DNA of 64,000 nt from Rhizobium halophilum (GTDB lineage Bacteria; Pseudomonadota; Alphaproteobacteria; Rhizobiales; Rhizobiaceae): positions 62,001 through 126,000 of the forward strand of contig NZ_JAKJHS010000006.1 of the NCBI RefSeq assembly GCF_021648825.1, written 5' to 3'. The number at the start of each line of letters is the position of its first letter. Position 1 is the first letter of the stretch. Positions 47,585-55,256 of the stretch are shown here, piece after piece. Below the pieces are notes generated by a model. The model did not search any database. It saw only the letters and a program-made list of their open reading frames with translations, and was not told the origin of the DNA. A program made the position numbers and the translations under genes.

Positions 47585-48151
47585 CTAGCGTCGCGCGATG
47601 ATCTCCTTGCCTTCGATCTTCATCGTCACACCCAGTTTTCCGGTTGTCCTTCGGACCAGGAAGCGCGGCCGGCGGGCCGCAAAATAGGAATGACGGCGGC
47701 GCGGCCTTGCCTGCTGCGTCCGGACATCGCCTAGATGATTTTCCAGCGGGCGGGCGACGCCGTCGGCTTCAACCATCAGCATCGGGATGCGGAAGGCATC
47801 TGACCAGCTGCGCCAATCGGCTGCGATGTCGCACAGGTCGTGCGCCACCAGCAATGGAATGCAAAGATCGGGATCCTCGTGATGCAGCTCAAGCGTTACC
47901 GTGACTTCGCCATTGCCGTGATCGATCGCCCTGGCGGCGACGCCCTTGAAGGCGCGAGCCGGCAAGGCGAAGGAAAGGGGAAGCCCGCTTGAGGGCAGGG
48001 TCTTGCGAAGCACCGCGCCGCGGGCATCGATCGTGATCATGACATCTTCGGATGTGCCGCGCAGGGCGTATGTGACCTGCTGCGGAAAGCGCGTCGGGTC
48101 GAGCCTGAGTGTGGAGCCTGCCCAGGTGGGCTTCAGAACCGTGTTTGTCAT
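47585..48151 (-). CDS. DUF6101-like protein, 188 aa
   Basis: A soluble protein without signal or membrane segments. Recognisable stretches are STLRLDPTRFPQQVTYALRG, VTVTLELHHEDPDLCIPLLV and a basic Arg-rich segment (RPRRRHSYFAARRPRFLVRR) near the C-terminus, ending GVTMKIEGKEIIARR. I believe it is the rhizobial DUF6101 family, often near ubiA; the function is unknown. The basic C-terminal region could bind nucleic acid or membrane phosphate groups. Confidence 0.8.
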   Translation of the reverse strand: MTNTVLKPTWAGSTLRLDPTRFPQQVTYALRGTSEDVMITIDARGAVLRKTLPSSGLPLSFALPARAFKGVAARAIDHGNGEVTVTLELHHEDPDLCIPLLVAHDLCDIAADWRSWSDAFRIPMLMVEADGVARPLENHLGDVRTQQARPRRRHSYFAARRPRFLVRRTTGKLGVTMKIEGKEIIARR

Positions 48152-48298
48152 CGTGATGCTACCCTTGTTTTACCTGAGAGCCGTTTCCGGTTTCTCTGCG
48201 GGACTTTTGTCCTCTGATGGGCAGACCATACGGGCCGGCCTCTCCCCGACCGCTTAAAAATCGCGGTTAAGGAAGTTTTGCCTCCGGCGATGGTTATC

Positions 48299-48392
48299 GA
48301 AACCCATCCCATCGGGGTTTCCAGAGGGTGAATCGCACATCCGGGGTAAAGCCCCGGGCAAGCCTCTCGGCGCATGATGGCTGCGGCATCAT
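48299..48392 (+). promoter_or_regulatory. Structured leader upstream of the DUF1217 gene
   Basis: Three consecutive hairpins in 94 bases: GAAACCC/GGGTTTC (48299-48321), CCGGGG/CCCCGG with a 5-base loop (48341-48357) and ATGATG/CATCAT (48374-48392). They end 19 bases before the start codon. No known riboswitch is recognised. They may control translation or termination. Confidence 0.4.
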
Positions 48393-48411
48393 TGTGAGCG
48401 GAGCCTTGTTC

Positions 48412-50739
48412 ATGGTCTCGACCTACCTCAGCTACGACCTCGTCAATCGCGACATGTTCAAGACGCTGCAGCGCGTTGCGACGGACCAGCAGGTGGCGCG
48501 TGAGGCGCAGTATTATGCGGATAATATCGGTAATGTCGCCACGATCGATGAGTTCATGGACGACTACCGCCTGTACTCCTATGCTATGAAGGCTCATGGT
48601 CTCGAGGAGATGACCTATGCGAAGGCCTTCATGAAGAAGGTGCTCGAGAGCGATCTTGGCGACCCGAACAGCTACGCCAACCTCTTGACCGACGATCGGT
48701 ACAAGAACTTCGCCGCCGCTTTCAGCTTTTCCCAATCGGGGGCGGCGCCCATCGCGCAATCGGCGGCGCAACAGGAGGAGATGCTCGACCTCTACGATCA
48801 AAGTATCCTCGCCATGGAGGACGCGGTTGCGGAGGAGACGCGTTATTACAAGGTGATGATGGCGCAGGTCGACAACGTCGACGACATTCTCCAGAACGAC
48901 CGCCTGCGCCGATACGTCTTTGGCGCATTGGGGATCGACGACAGCGTCTATTCATATCAGGTCGTCAAACAGGCGATGACCAGCGATAAGGATGATCCCG
49001 ACAGCTACGCGAATACCGTGCTCAAGGACCAGATGGTTTTTCTCGCTGAAAAGCTGAGCACCACGCAGGCCGAGTTGAGCGCCTTGGGAAACAACGCGAA
49101 GGAGCATGTCGAGAAGAAGGCATCCCTCAGGGCAGAGATTGCCAGCTACCAGAAGGCCATTCTGTCCACCCAGGCGCATATCGATCTTGCAGGAGCATTC
49201 GAATTTGCGGCGGACGGAACATCCATAAAGGGTGCGGCTCAGACAGATCAACAACTTGCCGCCACCACGGACCTTTATCTGCTTGGGCGGCCCCGACAAA
49301 CGCGGGAATCAGCGTTGCGGGAACGTGATTACTTCGAGCAGAAGATCGGGAGCGTCACGAACGTCGACCAGCTTCTGGATGATCCGCGGCTCTATGACTA
49401 CGTCCGCAAAGCCTTCAACCTCAACGAACTCTTTGTCGTGAAGTCGACCCTGGAACAGATCCTGACCAGCGATCTCGATGATCCGAAAAGCTATGCCAAC
49501 GTCTATGCAAAGGAGCGGCCTCAGTATCTGGAGCTCGCCACGGCGTTCAACTTCAATACCGACGGCACATTGAAGGGCCCTTCCGCGCAGACGACCGAGC
49601 AGACCACGCTAACGGCCAACAACTATTTCAGCCGCTACGACGATAAGCAGGAAGAGGCGGATGAAAAGGCCATCAGCCTCTTCAAATCAGAAATGGCAGC
49701 GGTCAAATCCATCGACGATTTTCTCTCCGATGACGCCATCTACGGCTTTGCCCTGAAAGCAGTAGGCCTCGACCCCGGCGGCGTTTCGATGCTGACGCTC
49801 AAGAACGTGCTCAAAAGCGACCTTTCTGATCCCAAGAGCTATGTCTATCGCCTAAAGGACGAGCGCTATCTTACTCTTGCCCAAGCCTTCAACTTTACGC
49901 GTGAGGGAAGCATCGCGCCGCCGGTGCAGGCACAATCCTCCGCCACCGTGACCGCGACAGCCAAGGACTACATCGTTCAGCAGACGCGCTTCCTGAAGGG
50001 CGACGACAAGGAAGCTGCAAGAAAGGACGCCGATGCAGAAGCGGGATACTACACAAGCACCATAGCCGGAATAAAGACCGCCAAGGAGCTTCTCGCGGAT
50101 CGGAGGCTGGTTGACTTTGTGTTGGCGGCCAAGGGCATCGATCCAGCCAATGTGACCGATGATTTCCTGAAGCAGATATTTTCGTCGGACCTGAGTGATC
50201 CTGAGAGCTTTGCAAATCAGCAGGTGGACAGCCGATTTGCAGAGCTTCTGGGCACGTTCAACTTCGACATCGAGGGCAATCTCGATCGCAGCGCTTCCCC
50301 ATCGGCTCAAAACCTCGGTCAGACGATCGAGACGCAGCACATGTACCTGCGTCAAACGCTGGAGACCGAGCAGGGGAACGAAAACGCAGGTGTTCGCCTT
50401 GCTCTCTATTTCGAGCGCATGGCAGGCTCGATCACTGATGCCTATGGAATCATAGGCGACGAAGCGCTAGCCGAGTTTGTCCGCATCGCTTTCAGCCTTC
50501 CCACAGAGATGGGCAACATGGACGTGGACCAGCAGGCAAAGCTGATAGAGAAGAATCTGACGCTTTCCGATCTGGCCGATCCGCAGAAGCTGCAGAAGCT
50601 GATCCAGCGGTTCACGATCCTGTACGATCTCGAAAACGGTGCTACCGGACCGTCTCCGGTCGACATCCTGACCGGCGCAAGCGCCTATTCAGGCATCAGT
50701 GCGGACACGCTCTGGTCCCTTTCGCAACTGCGGCGGTAG
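48412..50739 (+). CDS. DUF1217 multi-repeat protein, 775 aa
   Basis: A large acidic soluble protein made of tandem DUF1217 units. Each unit ends with a signature like SDLxDPxSYAN followed by a stretch like RYxxLAxAFNF; these start at residues 80, 191, 353, 469, 592 and 719, the second and last being more divergent. No signal peptide or membrane helix is seen. DUF1217 proteins of rhizobia occur in the flagellar gene cluster; this one is away from any flagellar gene. The ATG at 48412 has GCGGAG upstream; earlier in-frame codons lie in the structured leader. The function is unknown; a scaffold or secreted role is only a possibility. Confidence 0.88.
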   Translation: MVSTYLSYDLVNRDMFKTLQRVATDQQVAREAQYYADNIGNVATIDEFMDDYRLYSYAMKAHGLEEMTYAKAFMKKVLESDLGDPNSYANLLTDDRYKNFAAAFSFSQSGAAPIAQSAAQQEEMLDLYDQSILAMEDAVAEETRYYKVMMAQVDNVDDILQNDRLRRYVFGALGIDDSVYSYQVVKQAMTSDKDDPDSYANTVLKDQMVFLAEKLSTTQAELSALGNNAKEHVEKKASLRAEIASYQKAILSTQAHIDLAGAFEFAADGTSIKGAAQTDQQLAATTDLYLLGRPRQTRESALRERDYFEQKIGSVTNVDQLLDDPRLYDYVRKAFNLNELFVVKSTLEQILTSDLDDPKSYANVYAKERPQYLELATAFNFNTDGTLKGPSAQTTEQTTLTANNYFSRYDDKQEEADEKAISLFKSEMAAVKSIDDFLSDDAIYGFALKAVGLDPGGVSMLTLKNVLKSDLSDPKSYVYRLKDERYLTLAQAFNFTREGSIAPPVQAQSSATVTATAKDYIVQQTRFLKGDDKEAARKDADAEAGYYTSTIAGIKTAKELLADRRLVDFVLAAKGIDPANVTDDFLKQIFSSDLSDPESFANQQVDSRFAELLGTFNFDIEGNLDRSASPSAQNLGQTIETQHMYLRQTLETEQGNENAGVRLALYFERMAGSITDAYGIIGDEALAEFVRIAFSLPTEMGNMDVDQQAKLIEKNLTLSDLADPQKLQKLIQRFTILYDLENGATGPSPVDILTGASAYSGISADTLWSLSQLRR

Positions 50740-50749
50740 GCAACCGGTC

Positions 50750-52183
50750 TCAGTCGAGGGCAAGCACCTTCCCAGGGTTCATGATGTTCGCAGGGTCGAA
50801 CGCCCTTTTGATGCGGCGCATCAGATCGATCTCGATCTGTGGGCGGATGCGCGCCAACTCGTCCCGCTTCAACTGTCCGATCCCGTGCTCAGCGGAGATC
50901 GAACCGTTCAGCGACAGCACGATGCCGTGCACGATCTCGTTCATCTCGCGCCACCGCGACAGAAAGTCTGTCTTGTCCGCACCGACCGGCTGGGAAATGT
51001 TGTAGTGAATATTGCCATCGCCGAGGTGCCCGAAGGCGCAGATGCGGGCCTCCGGCATGGCGGCAAGCACGGCTTCGTCGGCTTTTTCCATAAAGGTGGG
51101 AACGCTCGAAACCGGCACCGAAATATCATGCTTGATCGAGCCGCCTTCAGGCTTCTGAGCGTCCGACATGCTCTCCCGCATGTGCCAGAGCGCCTTCTGC
51201 TGACTGATTGAAGACGCGATGATGGCATCACGAAGGAGCCCCGTCTCAACACCCCATTCGAGCAGCGACTGCATCATGGTTTCGGCAGTTTCAGCCGAAT
51301 CGGAAGTGGAGATGTCGATCAGCGCGTACCACGGGTGAGGCTCTGGCAGCGGGTCACGGACGCCGGGGATATGTCGCGTGGTAAACTCGATGCCGATGCG
51401 GGGCATCAGTTCGAAACCCGTGAGAGCCGCTCCACAGAGGTTGGATGCCTTCTCGAAGAGACGAAGCGCGTCAGCCGGCGAGGCGAGACCAGCGAGAGCC
51501 ACCTGGTGGCCCAATGGCTGAGGAAAGAGCTTCAGCACCGCGCCTGTGATAACGCCAAGCGTGCCTTCCGCGCCGATGAAAAGGTCACGCAGGTCGTAAC
51601 CGGTATTGTCCTTTTTCAGCCGCCTCAGGCCATTCCAGATTTCGCCGGTCGGCAGAACAACCTCGAGCCCAAGGCAGAGCTGACGCATGTTTCCATAGGC
51701 CAGAACGGCCGTTCCGCCCGCGTTGGTGGACAGGTTCCCGCCGATCCGGCAGGAGCCTTCCGACCCGAGCGAAAGTGGAAAGAGGCGTTGAACGTCTTGC
51801 GCGGCCTTCTGCACGTCCGAAAGAATTGCTCCGCCGTCGGCGACAATGACGTTGGCGACCGGGTCGATATCGCGAATTCGGCTCATCCTTTCCAGGGACA
51901 GGATAAGCTCATTGCCGTCGCCGCGTGGCGTCTGGCCGCCAACGAGGCCGGTGTTGCCGGTCTGCGGGACAATCGGCGTTCTCGTTTCGGTTGCCAGTGT
52001 CAGGATCTGGCCAACCTCCTCGGTCGTGCCGGGCTTTAGCACCATCGGTGATGTGCCTCGGAACAAACCCCGGTTCTCGACCAGCCGAGGCGAAATATCT
52101 GCCTCATTTCGAAGAACATTCGCGTCACCCACGATGGATGAGAAGCGCTGCAGGAGATCGGGAGAGGTGGAATAGTGATCCAT
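50750..52183 (-). CDS. FAD-binding oxidoreductase, D-2-hydroxyacid dehydrogenase type
   Basis: A 477-aa flavoprotein of the GlcD/D-lactate dehydrogenase family. FAD-binding motifs are PQTGNTGLVGG (73-83), GSEGSCRIGGNLSTNAGG and GAEGTLGVITGA; the C-terminal cap has FGHLGDGNIHYN (about 385-396) and SAEHGIG. It oxidises a 2-hydroxyacid such as D-2-hydroxyglutarate, D-lactate or glycolate; the human D2HGDH-type is my first guess, but the substrate is not fixed by sequence. It lies 12 bases after the Sua5-type gene on the same strand, so they are co-transcribed. Confidence 0.92.
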   Translation of the reverse strand: MDHYSTSPDLLQRFSSIVGDANVLRNEADISPRLVENRGLFRGTSPMVLKPGTTEEVGQILTLATETRTPIVPQTGNTGLVGGQTPRGDGNELILSLERMSRIRDIDPVANVIVADGGAILSDVQKAAQDVQRLFPLSLGSEGSCRIGGNLSTNAGGTAVLAYGNMRQLCLGLEVVLPTGEIWNGLRRLKKDNTGYDLRDLFIGAEGTLGVITGAVLKLFPQPLGHQVALAGLASPADALRLFEKASNLCGAALTGFELMPRIGIEFTTRHIPGVRDPLPEPHPWYALIDISTSDSAETAETMMQSLLEWGVETGLLRDAIIASSISQQKALWHMRESMSDAQKPEGGSIKHDISVPVSSVPTFMEKADEAVLAAMPEARICAFGHLGDGNIHYNISQPVGADKTDFLSRWREMNEIVHGIVLSLNGSISAEHGIGQLKRDELARIRPQIEIDLMRRIKRAFDPANIMNPGKVLALD

Positions 52184-52195
52184 ACGTTTGCTCCG

Positions 52196-53173
52196 TTATT
52201 CCCTTGGCGCCGCGGCACGAACCAGTCGGTCGTTAATCGCCTCCCCAAGGCCTTCGACCGAGATCGATGTCACAGCAATGCCCTTGATCGCGACAGCGTC
52301 CGCTTTCTTCAGGTAGTCGAAGAGGTTGGCCGCCGCCTCCCGAAGGTCTGCCGTTGGACTGAGATTGAGAACCAAGACAGCCTGTTCCATGCCCGTTACC
52401 TTCGTCTCGCCGAAACAGATCAGTGCTTCACCGGCTTTGACTGAATCCGCATTCAGCCTGACCGGTGCGGCGGGCGCGTAATGCGAGGCGAGCATGCCGG
52501 GAGCTTCTATGGTCGGCGACGGTGATTGAGCCCGAACAACAGGCAAGCCTGTGGCAGCTTGCAGCTCTTCTGCGGAAATCCCCCCAGGCCGTAACAGGTG
52601 AATTCGGTCTTTCGCGGCTCGTACGATAGTGGACTCCACGCCGACGGGCGCGGCGCCGGCATCGAGGATAAGAGCGAGCTTGCTGCCGAGATCCTCGGCC
52701 ACATGCAAGGCGCTGGTCGGACTGATTTTGCCGGAGGTATTAGCGCTTGGTGCCGCTAAGGGTTTGCCGAAGGCGCCGATCAGCGTCGCCGCGATCCCCT
52801 GGGGCACCCGAATGCCCACCGTATCAAGCCCGGCTGTCGCCAGTGCGTGGATACCGGAGCCCGGCTTAAGCGGGAGGATCAGCGTCAGCGGGCCAGGCCA
52901 GAACCGCTCCGCAAGACGTCGCGAAACCGGATCGAAATCAGCATAGGTTTCAGCCATGGCGAGGTTTGCCATGTGGCAGATCAGCGGATTGAAACGGGGC
53001 CGCCCCTTCGTCTCATAGATCCGGGTTACGGCAAGCGGGTTGGTGGCATCCGCCGCGAGCCCGTAGACAGTTTCAGTGGGGATTGCGACGGGGTGCCCCT
53101 GCAAAAGCACTGCCTGTGCGGCTTGGAGAGCAGCTTCCTCGCCCTCGCTGATGTGTATGATTTTCGCCGTCAT
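52196..53173 (-). CDS. tsaC: Threonylcarbamoyl-AMP synthase, Sua5 type
   Basis: Makes threonylcarbamoyl-AMP from threonine, bicarbonate and ATP for the t6A37 modification of ANN-reading tRNAs. The 325-aa protein has the YrdC domain (about 12-200) with PTETVYGLAADA, KGRPRFNPL (Lys56, Arg58, Arg60) and SANTSGKISPT, followed by the extra Sua5 domain (about 215-325). That length marks it as Sua5 rather than the short TsaC. The FAD oxidase follows in the same operon, an order I believe is common in rhizobia. Confidence 0.94.
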   Translation of the reverse strand: MTAKIIHISEGEEAALQAAQAVLLQGHPVAIPTETVYGLAADATNPLAVTRIYETKGRPRFNPLICHMANLAMAETYADFDPVSRRLAERFWPGPLTLILPLKPGSGIHALATAGLDTVGIRVPQGIAATLIGAFGKPLAAPSANTSGKISPTSALHVAEDLGSKLALILDAGAAPVGVESTIVRAAKDRIHLLRPGGISAEELQAATGLPVVRAQSPSPTIEAPGMLASHYAPAAPVRLNADSVKAGEALICFGETKVTGMEQAVLVLNLSPTADLREAAANLFDYLKKADAVAIKGIAVTSISVEGLGEAINDRLVRAAAPRE

Positions 53174-53222
53174 GTTGCCATCCCTAGCGCGGATTGGCTG
53201 TCTGCGGCAATTGCTCCCGCTG

Positions 53223-53825
53223 TTAGATCTTCTTCACCAGCGTTCGAATTGCATTATTTGGTGCGCCCAGCATGAGAACGTTGCGCAGGGCCTCCTGCGG
53301 ATCGAGCGTCCGAAACAACAAGCCGTTCTTTCGAATAGAGCGGTCAATTCGAAACGTGTCGCCCGGCGCCTTCTCAAAGGCGACTGCGAAATACATCCGG
53401 CCCCACTCGCTGCTGATGCGTTCGAAGAACGGATAGGTTTCGCTGATTTCGGACGTGAAGTTGGCGATGTAGAACGACCATTTGACCTCGGTCTGCGGAT
53501 TGAATGACGTTCTGGAGGTCGTGACGTGGCAATAGCCGAGATGGGGGATCTCGTCGAAAACGCGGTAGAAGATGAGCTTTGGAAACCGGATGCCTCGGTG
53601 GAACGAGTTGATTCGTTGAAGGGTGGTCTCGCCTGCTTTCGCCAGAATGCGGCCGGTTCTTTCGCCGACTTCCTCGGGCGTGAGATAGCGCTTGCCGGGC
53701 GGCAGCCGCTCCGGCCGAGCGATCTTTCCCGTCCGCAGAAACTCGGAATGTGGCGCCAACGTCAGATGCTTCAGCCCGCCGGGCGGACTTGTCTCGAAAT
53801 ATCGAAGTTTGACAGCGCTCGTCAC
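53223..53825 (-). CDS. Conserved-looking protein of unknown function, 200 aa
   Basis: A soluble protein without signal peptide. Notable stretches: RLPPGKRYLTPEEVGERTGR, FPKLIFYRVFDEIPHLGYCH, VKWSFYIANF and RNGLLFRTL-like positions near the end. I cannot place it in a family with confidence (a rhizobial DUF such as DUF6656 is possible). The start is a GTG at 53825, with AGAGG upstream. It lies 49 bases before the Sua5 gene, in the same direction. Confidence 0.75.
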   Translation of the reverse strand: MTSAVKLRYFETSPPGGLKHLTLAPHSEFLRTGKIARPERLPPGKRYLTPEEVGERTGRILAKAGETTLQRINSFHRGIRFPKLIFYRVFDEIPHLGYCHVTTSRTSFNPQTEVKWSFYIANFTSEISETYPFFERISSEWGRMYFAVAFEKAPGDTFRIDRSIRKNGLLFRTLDPQEALRNVLMLGAPNNAIRTLVKKI

Positions 53826-53915
53826 ATGTACCTCTCGTCATGGTTAGGTAACGACTCTACGGGATTGTGGTTAATGAGGGGTGTCAGGGAGAGGGCTGGT
53901 AGGACCTAAGTCCCA

Positions 53916-53941
53916 GGAACCAACACGCGTTACCGGCAGTT
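53916..53941 (+). promoter_or_regulatory. EcfG/RpoE2-type promoter candidate of the first BA14K gene
   Basis: GGAACC (53916-53921), 16-base spacer, AGTT (53938-53941), against the alphaproteobacterial general-stress consensus GGAACC-N16/17-CGTT, one mismatch. It lies 36 bases upstream of the start codon. Confidence 0.5.
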
Positions 53942-53977
53942 CTTTGGACAGACATCAAGAACGAGAGAGGAAACGTC

Positions 53978-54442
53978 ATGAGCATTTTACGCTCCCGCAT
54001 CGCCGCGTTGGCGACGGCCTTCACCATAGCGGCCACCAGTTACGTACCAGTCCAGTCGATGCCGCTGCCTTCATCTCCGGCAGGCGTTCTAGATGTGGTT
54101 ACGGAAGTTCAATACCGCGACCGAGATCGCCGTCGTTGGGATCGCCGCGACGACCGCCGGCAATATCGCCGTGACGCACGCCGCGGCTACTACAACGGTC
54201 ACCGCGGCTACCGCGAGCGCCGTCCCGGCTACCGCTACTACAACGGCTTCTGGTTCCCCCTTGCCGCTTTCGCCACGGGCGCAATAATCGGTGGAAGTGC
54301 TTCCCAGGCGCGACCGAGCCGCAGCCTGAGTGCCCGCCACTACCAGTGGTGCGAGAACCGCTATCGTTCCTATAGAGCGTCGGATAATACGTACCAGCCC
54401 TACAATGGCCCGCGCCAGCAGTGCTACTCCCCTTATTCGTGA
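53978..54442 (+). CDS. BA14K family protein, exported, 154 aa
   Basis: Named after the Brucella 14-kDa immunoreactive protein. A signal peptide (about 1-27) is followed by an Arg/Tyr-rich region with RDRDRRRWDRRDDRRQ and RRGYYNGHRGYRERRPGYRY, a hydrophobic segment (WFPLAAFATGAIIGG) and the BA14K signature HYQWCENRYRSYRASDNTYQ, ending in PYNGPRQQCYSPYS. BA14K proteins may bind sugars (lectin-like) and matter for envelope properties in Brucella. A second copy follows 191 bases downstream. Confidence 0.93.
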   Translation: MSILRSRIAALATAFTIAATSYVPVQSMPLPSSPAGVLDVVTEVQYRDRDRRRWDRRDDRRQYRRDARRGYYNGHRGYRERRPGYRYYNGFWFPLAAFATGAIIGGSASQARPSRSLSARHYQWCENRYRSYRASDNTYQPYNGPRQQCYSPYS

Positions 54443-54460
54443 TCCTGTGGTTTTACAGCG

Positions 54461-54487
54461 AAAGCCGCCCCTTCCGGGCGGCTTTTT
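54461..54487 (+). terminator. Intrinsic terminator after the first BA14K gene
   Basis: A 10-bp stem AAAGCCGCCC / GGGCGGCTTT with a 5-base loop, followed by TT, 18 bases past the stop codon. Confidence 0.88.
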
Positions 54488-54551
54488 AGTTTCTGTCGGA
54501 GCTTTTAGGGAGGCCTCGCGTTAATGGCCGGTTCAGCTTGGGTTTCCTAGG

Positions 54552-54565
54552 TTGATCGCGATCCA
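54552..54565 (+). promoter_or_regulatory. FNR/FixK-like box upstream of the second BA14K gene
   Basis: TTGATCGCGATCCA differs at one position from TTGAT-N4-ATCAA. It lies 68 bases upstream of the start codon. A chance match is possible. Confidence 0.3.
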
Positions 54566-54633
54566 GAACTGCCGACGGCAGATGTCGCCTGGTGTCCCGG
54601 AGCGCAGACGTTTCAACTTGGATGGAGACAACA

Positions 54634-55083
54634 ATGATACACCTGTTCAGGAAGGTCGCGGTCGTCGCACTCTCTGCAACGGTCATGGCCGGTGCAGTCG
54701 TCCCCGCGCAGGCAATGCCCGTTCTCACGGCTCCGGCAGCCAAAATCGACGTTCAGTCTGATGTCACCGAGATCCGCCACCGCGGGCATCGTCGCGGTTA
54801 TTATCATGGTCATCGCGGCTATCGACACTACCGCCATGGCCATCGCTACCACGGCGGGTACTGGTACCCTCTCGCAGCCTTCGGAGCTGGTGCGCTGATT
54901 GGCGGTGCGATTGCTGCGCCACGATACGTGGAGCCCGCTCCGGCACCCGTTTATCGCACAAGCGGCCTCAACCCGCGCCACTACGATTGGTGCCATGCGC
55001 GCTATCGCTCGTATGACAGTTATTCCAACACCTTCCAGCCTTACCACGGGCCGCGCCAGACCTGCTATTCACCCTATTACTAG
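54634..55083 (+). CDS. BA14K family protein, His/Tyr-rich paralogue, 149 aa
   Basis: A signal peptide (MIHLFRKVAVVALSATVMAG, cleaved near AQA) leads a His/Arg/Tyr/Gly-rich segment (RGYYHGHRGYRHYRHGHRYH), a hydrophobic stretch (YWYPLAAFGAGALIGG) and the BA14K signature HYDWCHARYRSYDSYSNTFQ. The architecture is the same as the upstream copy, but His replaces much of the Arg, so it may bind metal. GGAG precedes the ATG at 54634. It is the product of tandem duplication by inference. Confidence 0.93.
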   Translation: MIHLFRKVAVVALSATVMAGAVVPAQAMPVLTAPAAKIDVQSDVTEIRHRGHRRGYYHGHRGYRHYRHGHRYHGGYWYPLAAFGAGALIGGAIAAPRYVEPAPAPVYRTSGLNPRHYDWCHARYRSYDSYSNTFQPYHGPRQTCYSPYY

Positions 55084-55100
55084 GCGGTGTCGCATCAAAA

Positions 55101-55130
55101 AGGCCCGCGGCGCTTCGCGTCGCGGGCCTT
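55101..55130 (+). terminator. Terminator hairpin after the second BA14K gene
   Basis: A 13-bp stem starting AGGCCCGCG / CGCGGGCCT with a TTC loop, 18 bases past the stop. The A-run lies on the 5' side (55097-55101), so a good U-run exists only for minus-strand transcription; on the plus strand only TTAT follows. Confidence 0.7.
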
Positions 55131-55179
55131 ATCGTAGGTGCGTCACAAGTTGACGTCGGTCTGTGATTGACAATTTGGC

Positions 55180-55193
55180 TTACGTTTACGTAA
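55180..55193 (+). promoter_or_regulatory. LiuR-like palindrome in the acyl-CoA dehydrogenase promoter
   Basis: TTACG-TTTA-CGTAA, a 14-bp inverted repeat just downstream of TTGACA (55167-55172), 64 bases before the start codon. The ACGTTTACGT core is like the operator I recall for MerR-family LiuR, a repressor of branched-chain amino acid and fatty acid breakdown. CGTCA-N5-TGACG (55141-55155) is a second small palindrome upstream. Confidence 0.5.
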
Positions 55194-55256
55194 AAAGCAC
55201 GGGTGCTGATGACGTGCTAGGATGGCCTCTCAGCCAGTCATGAGGAGGATCGCACC

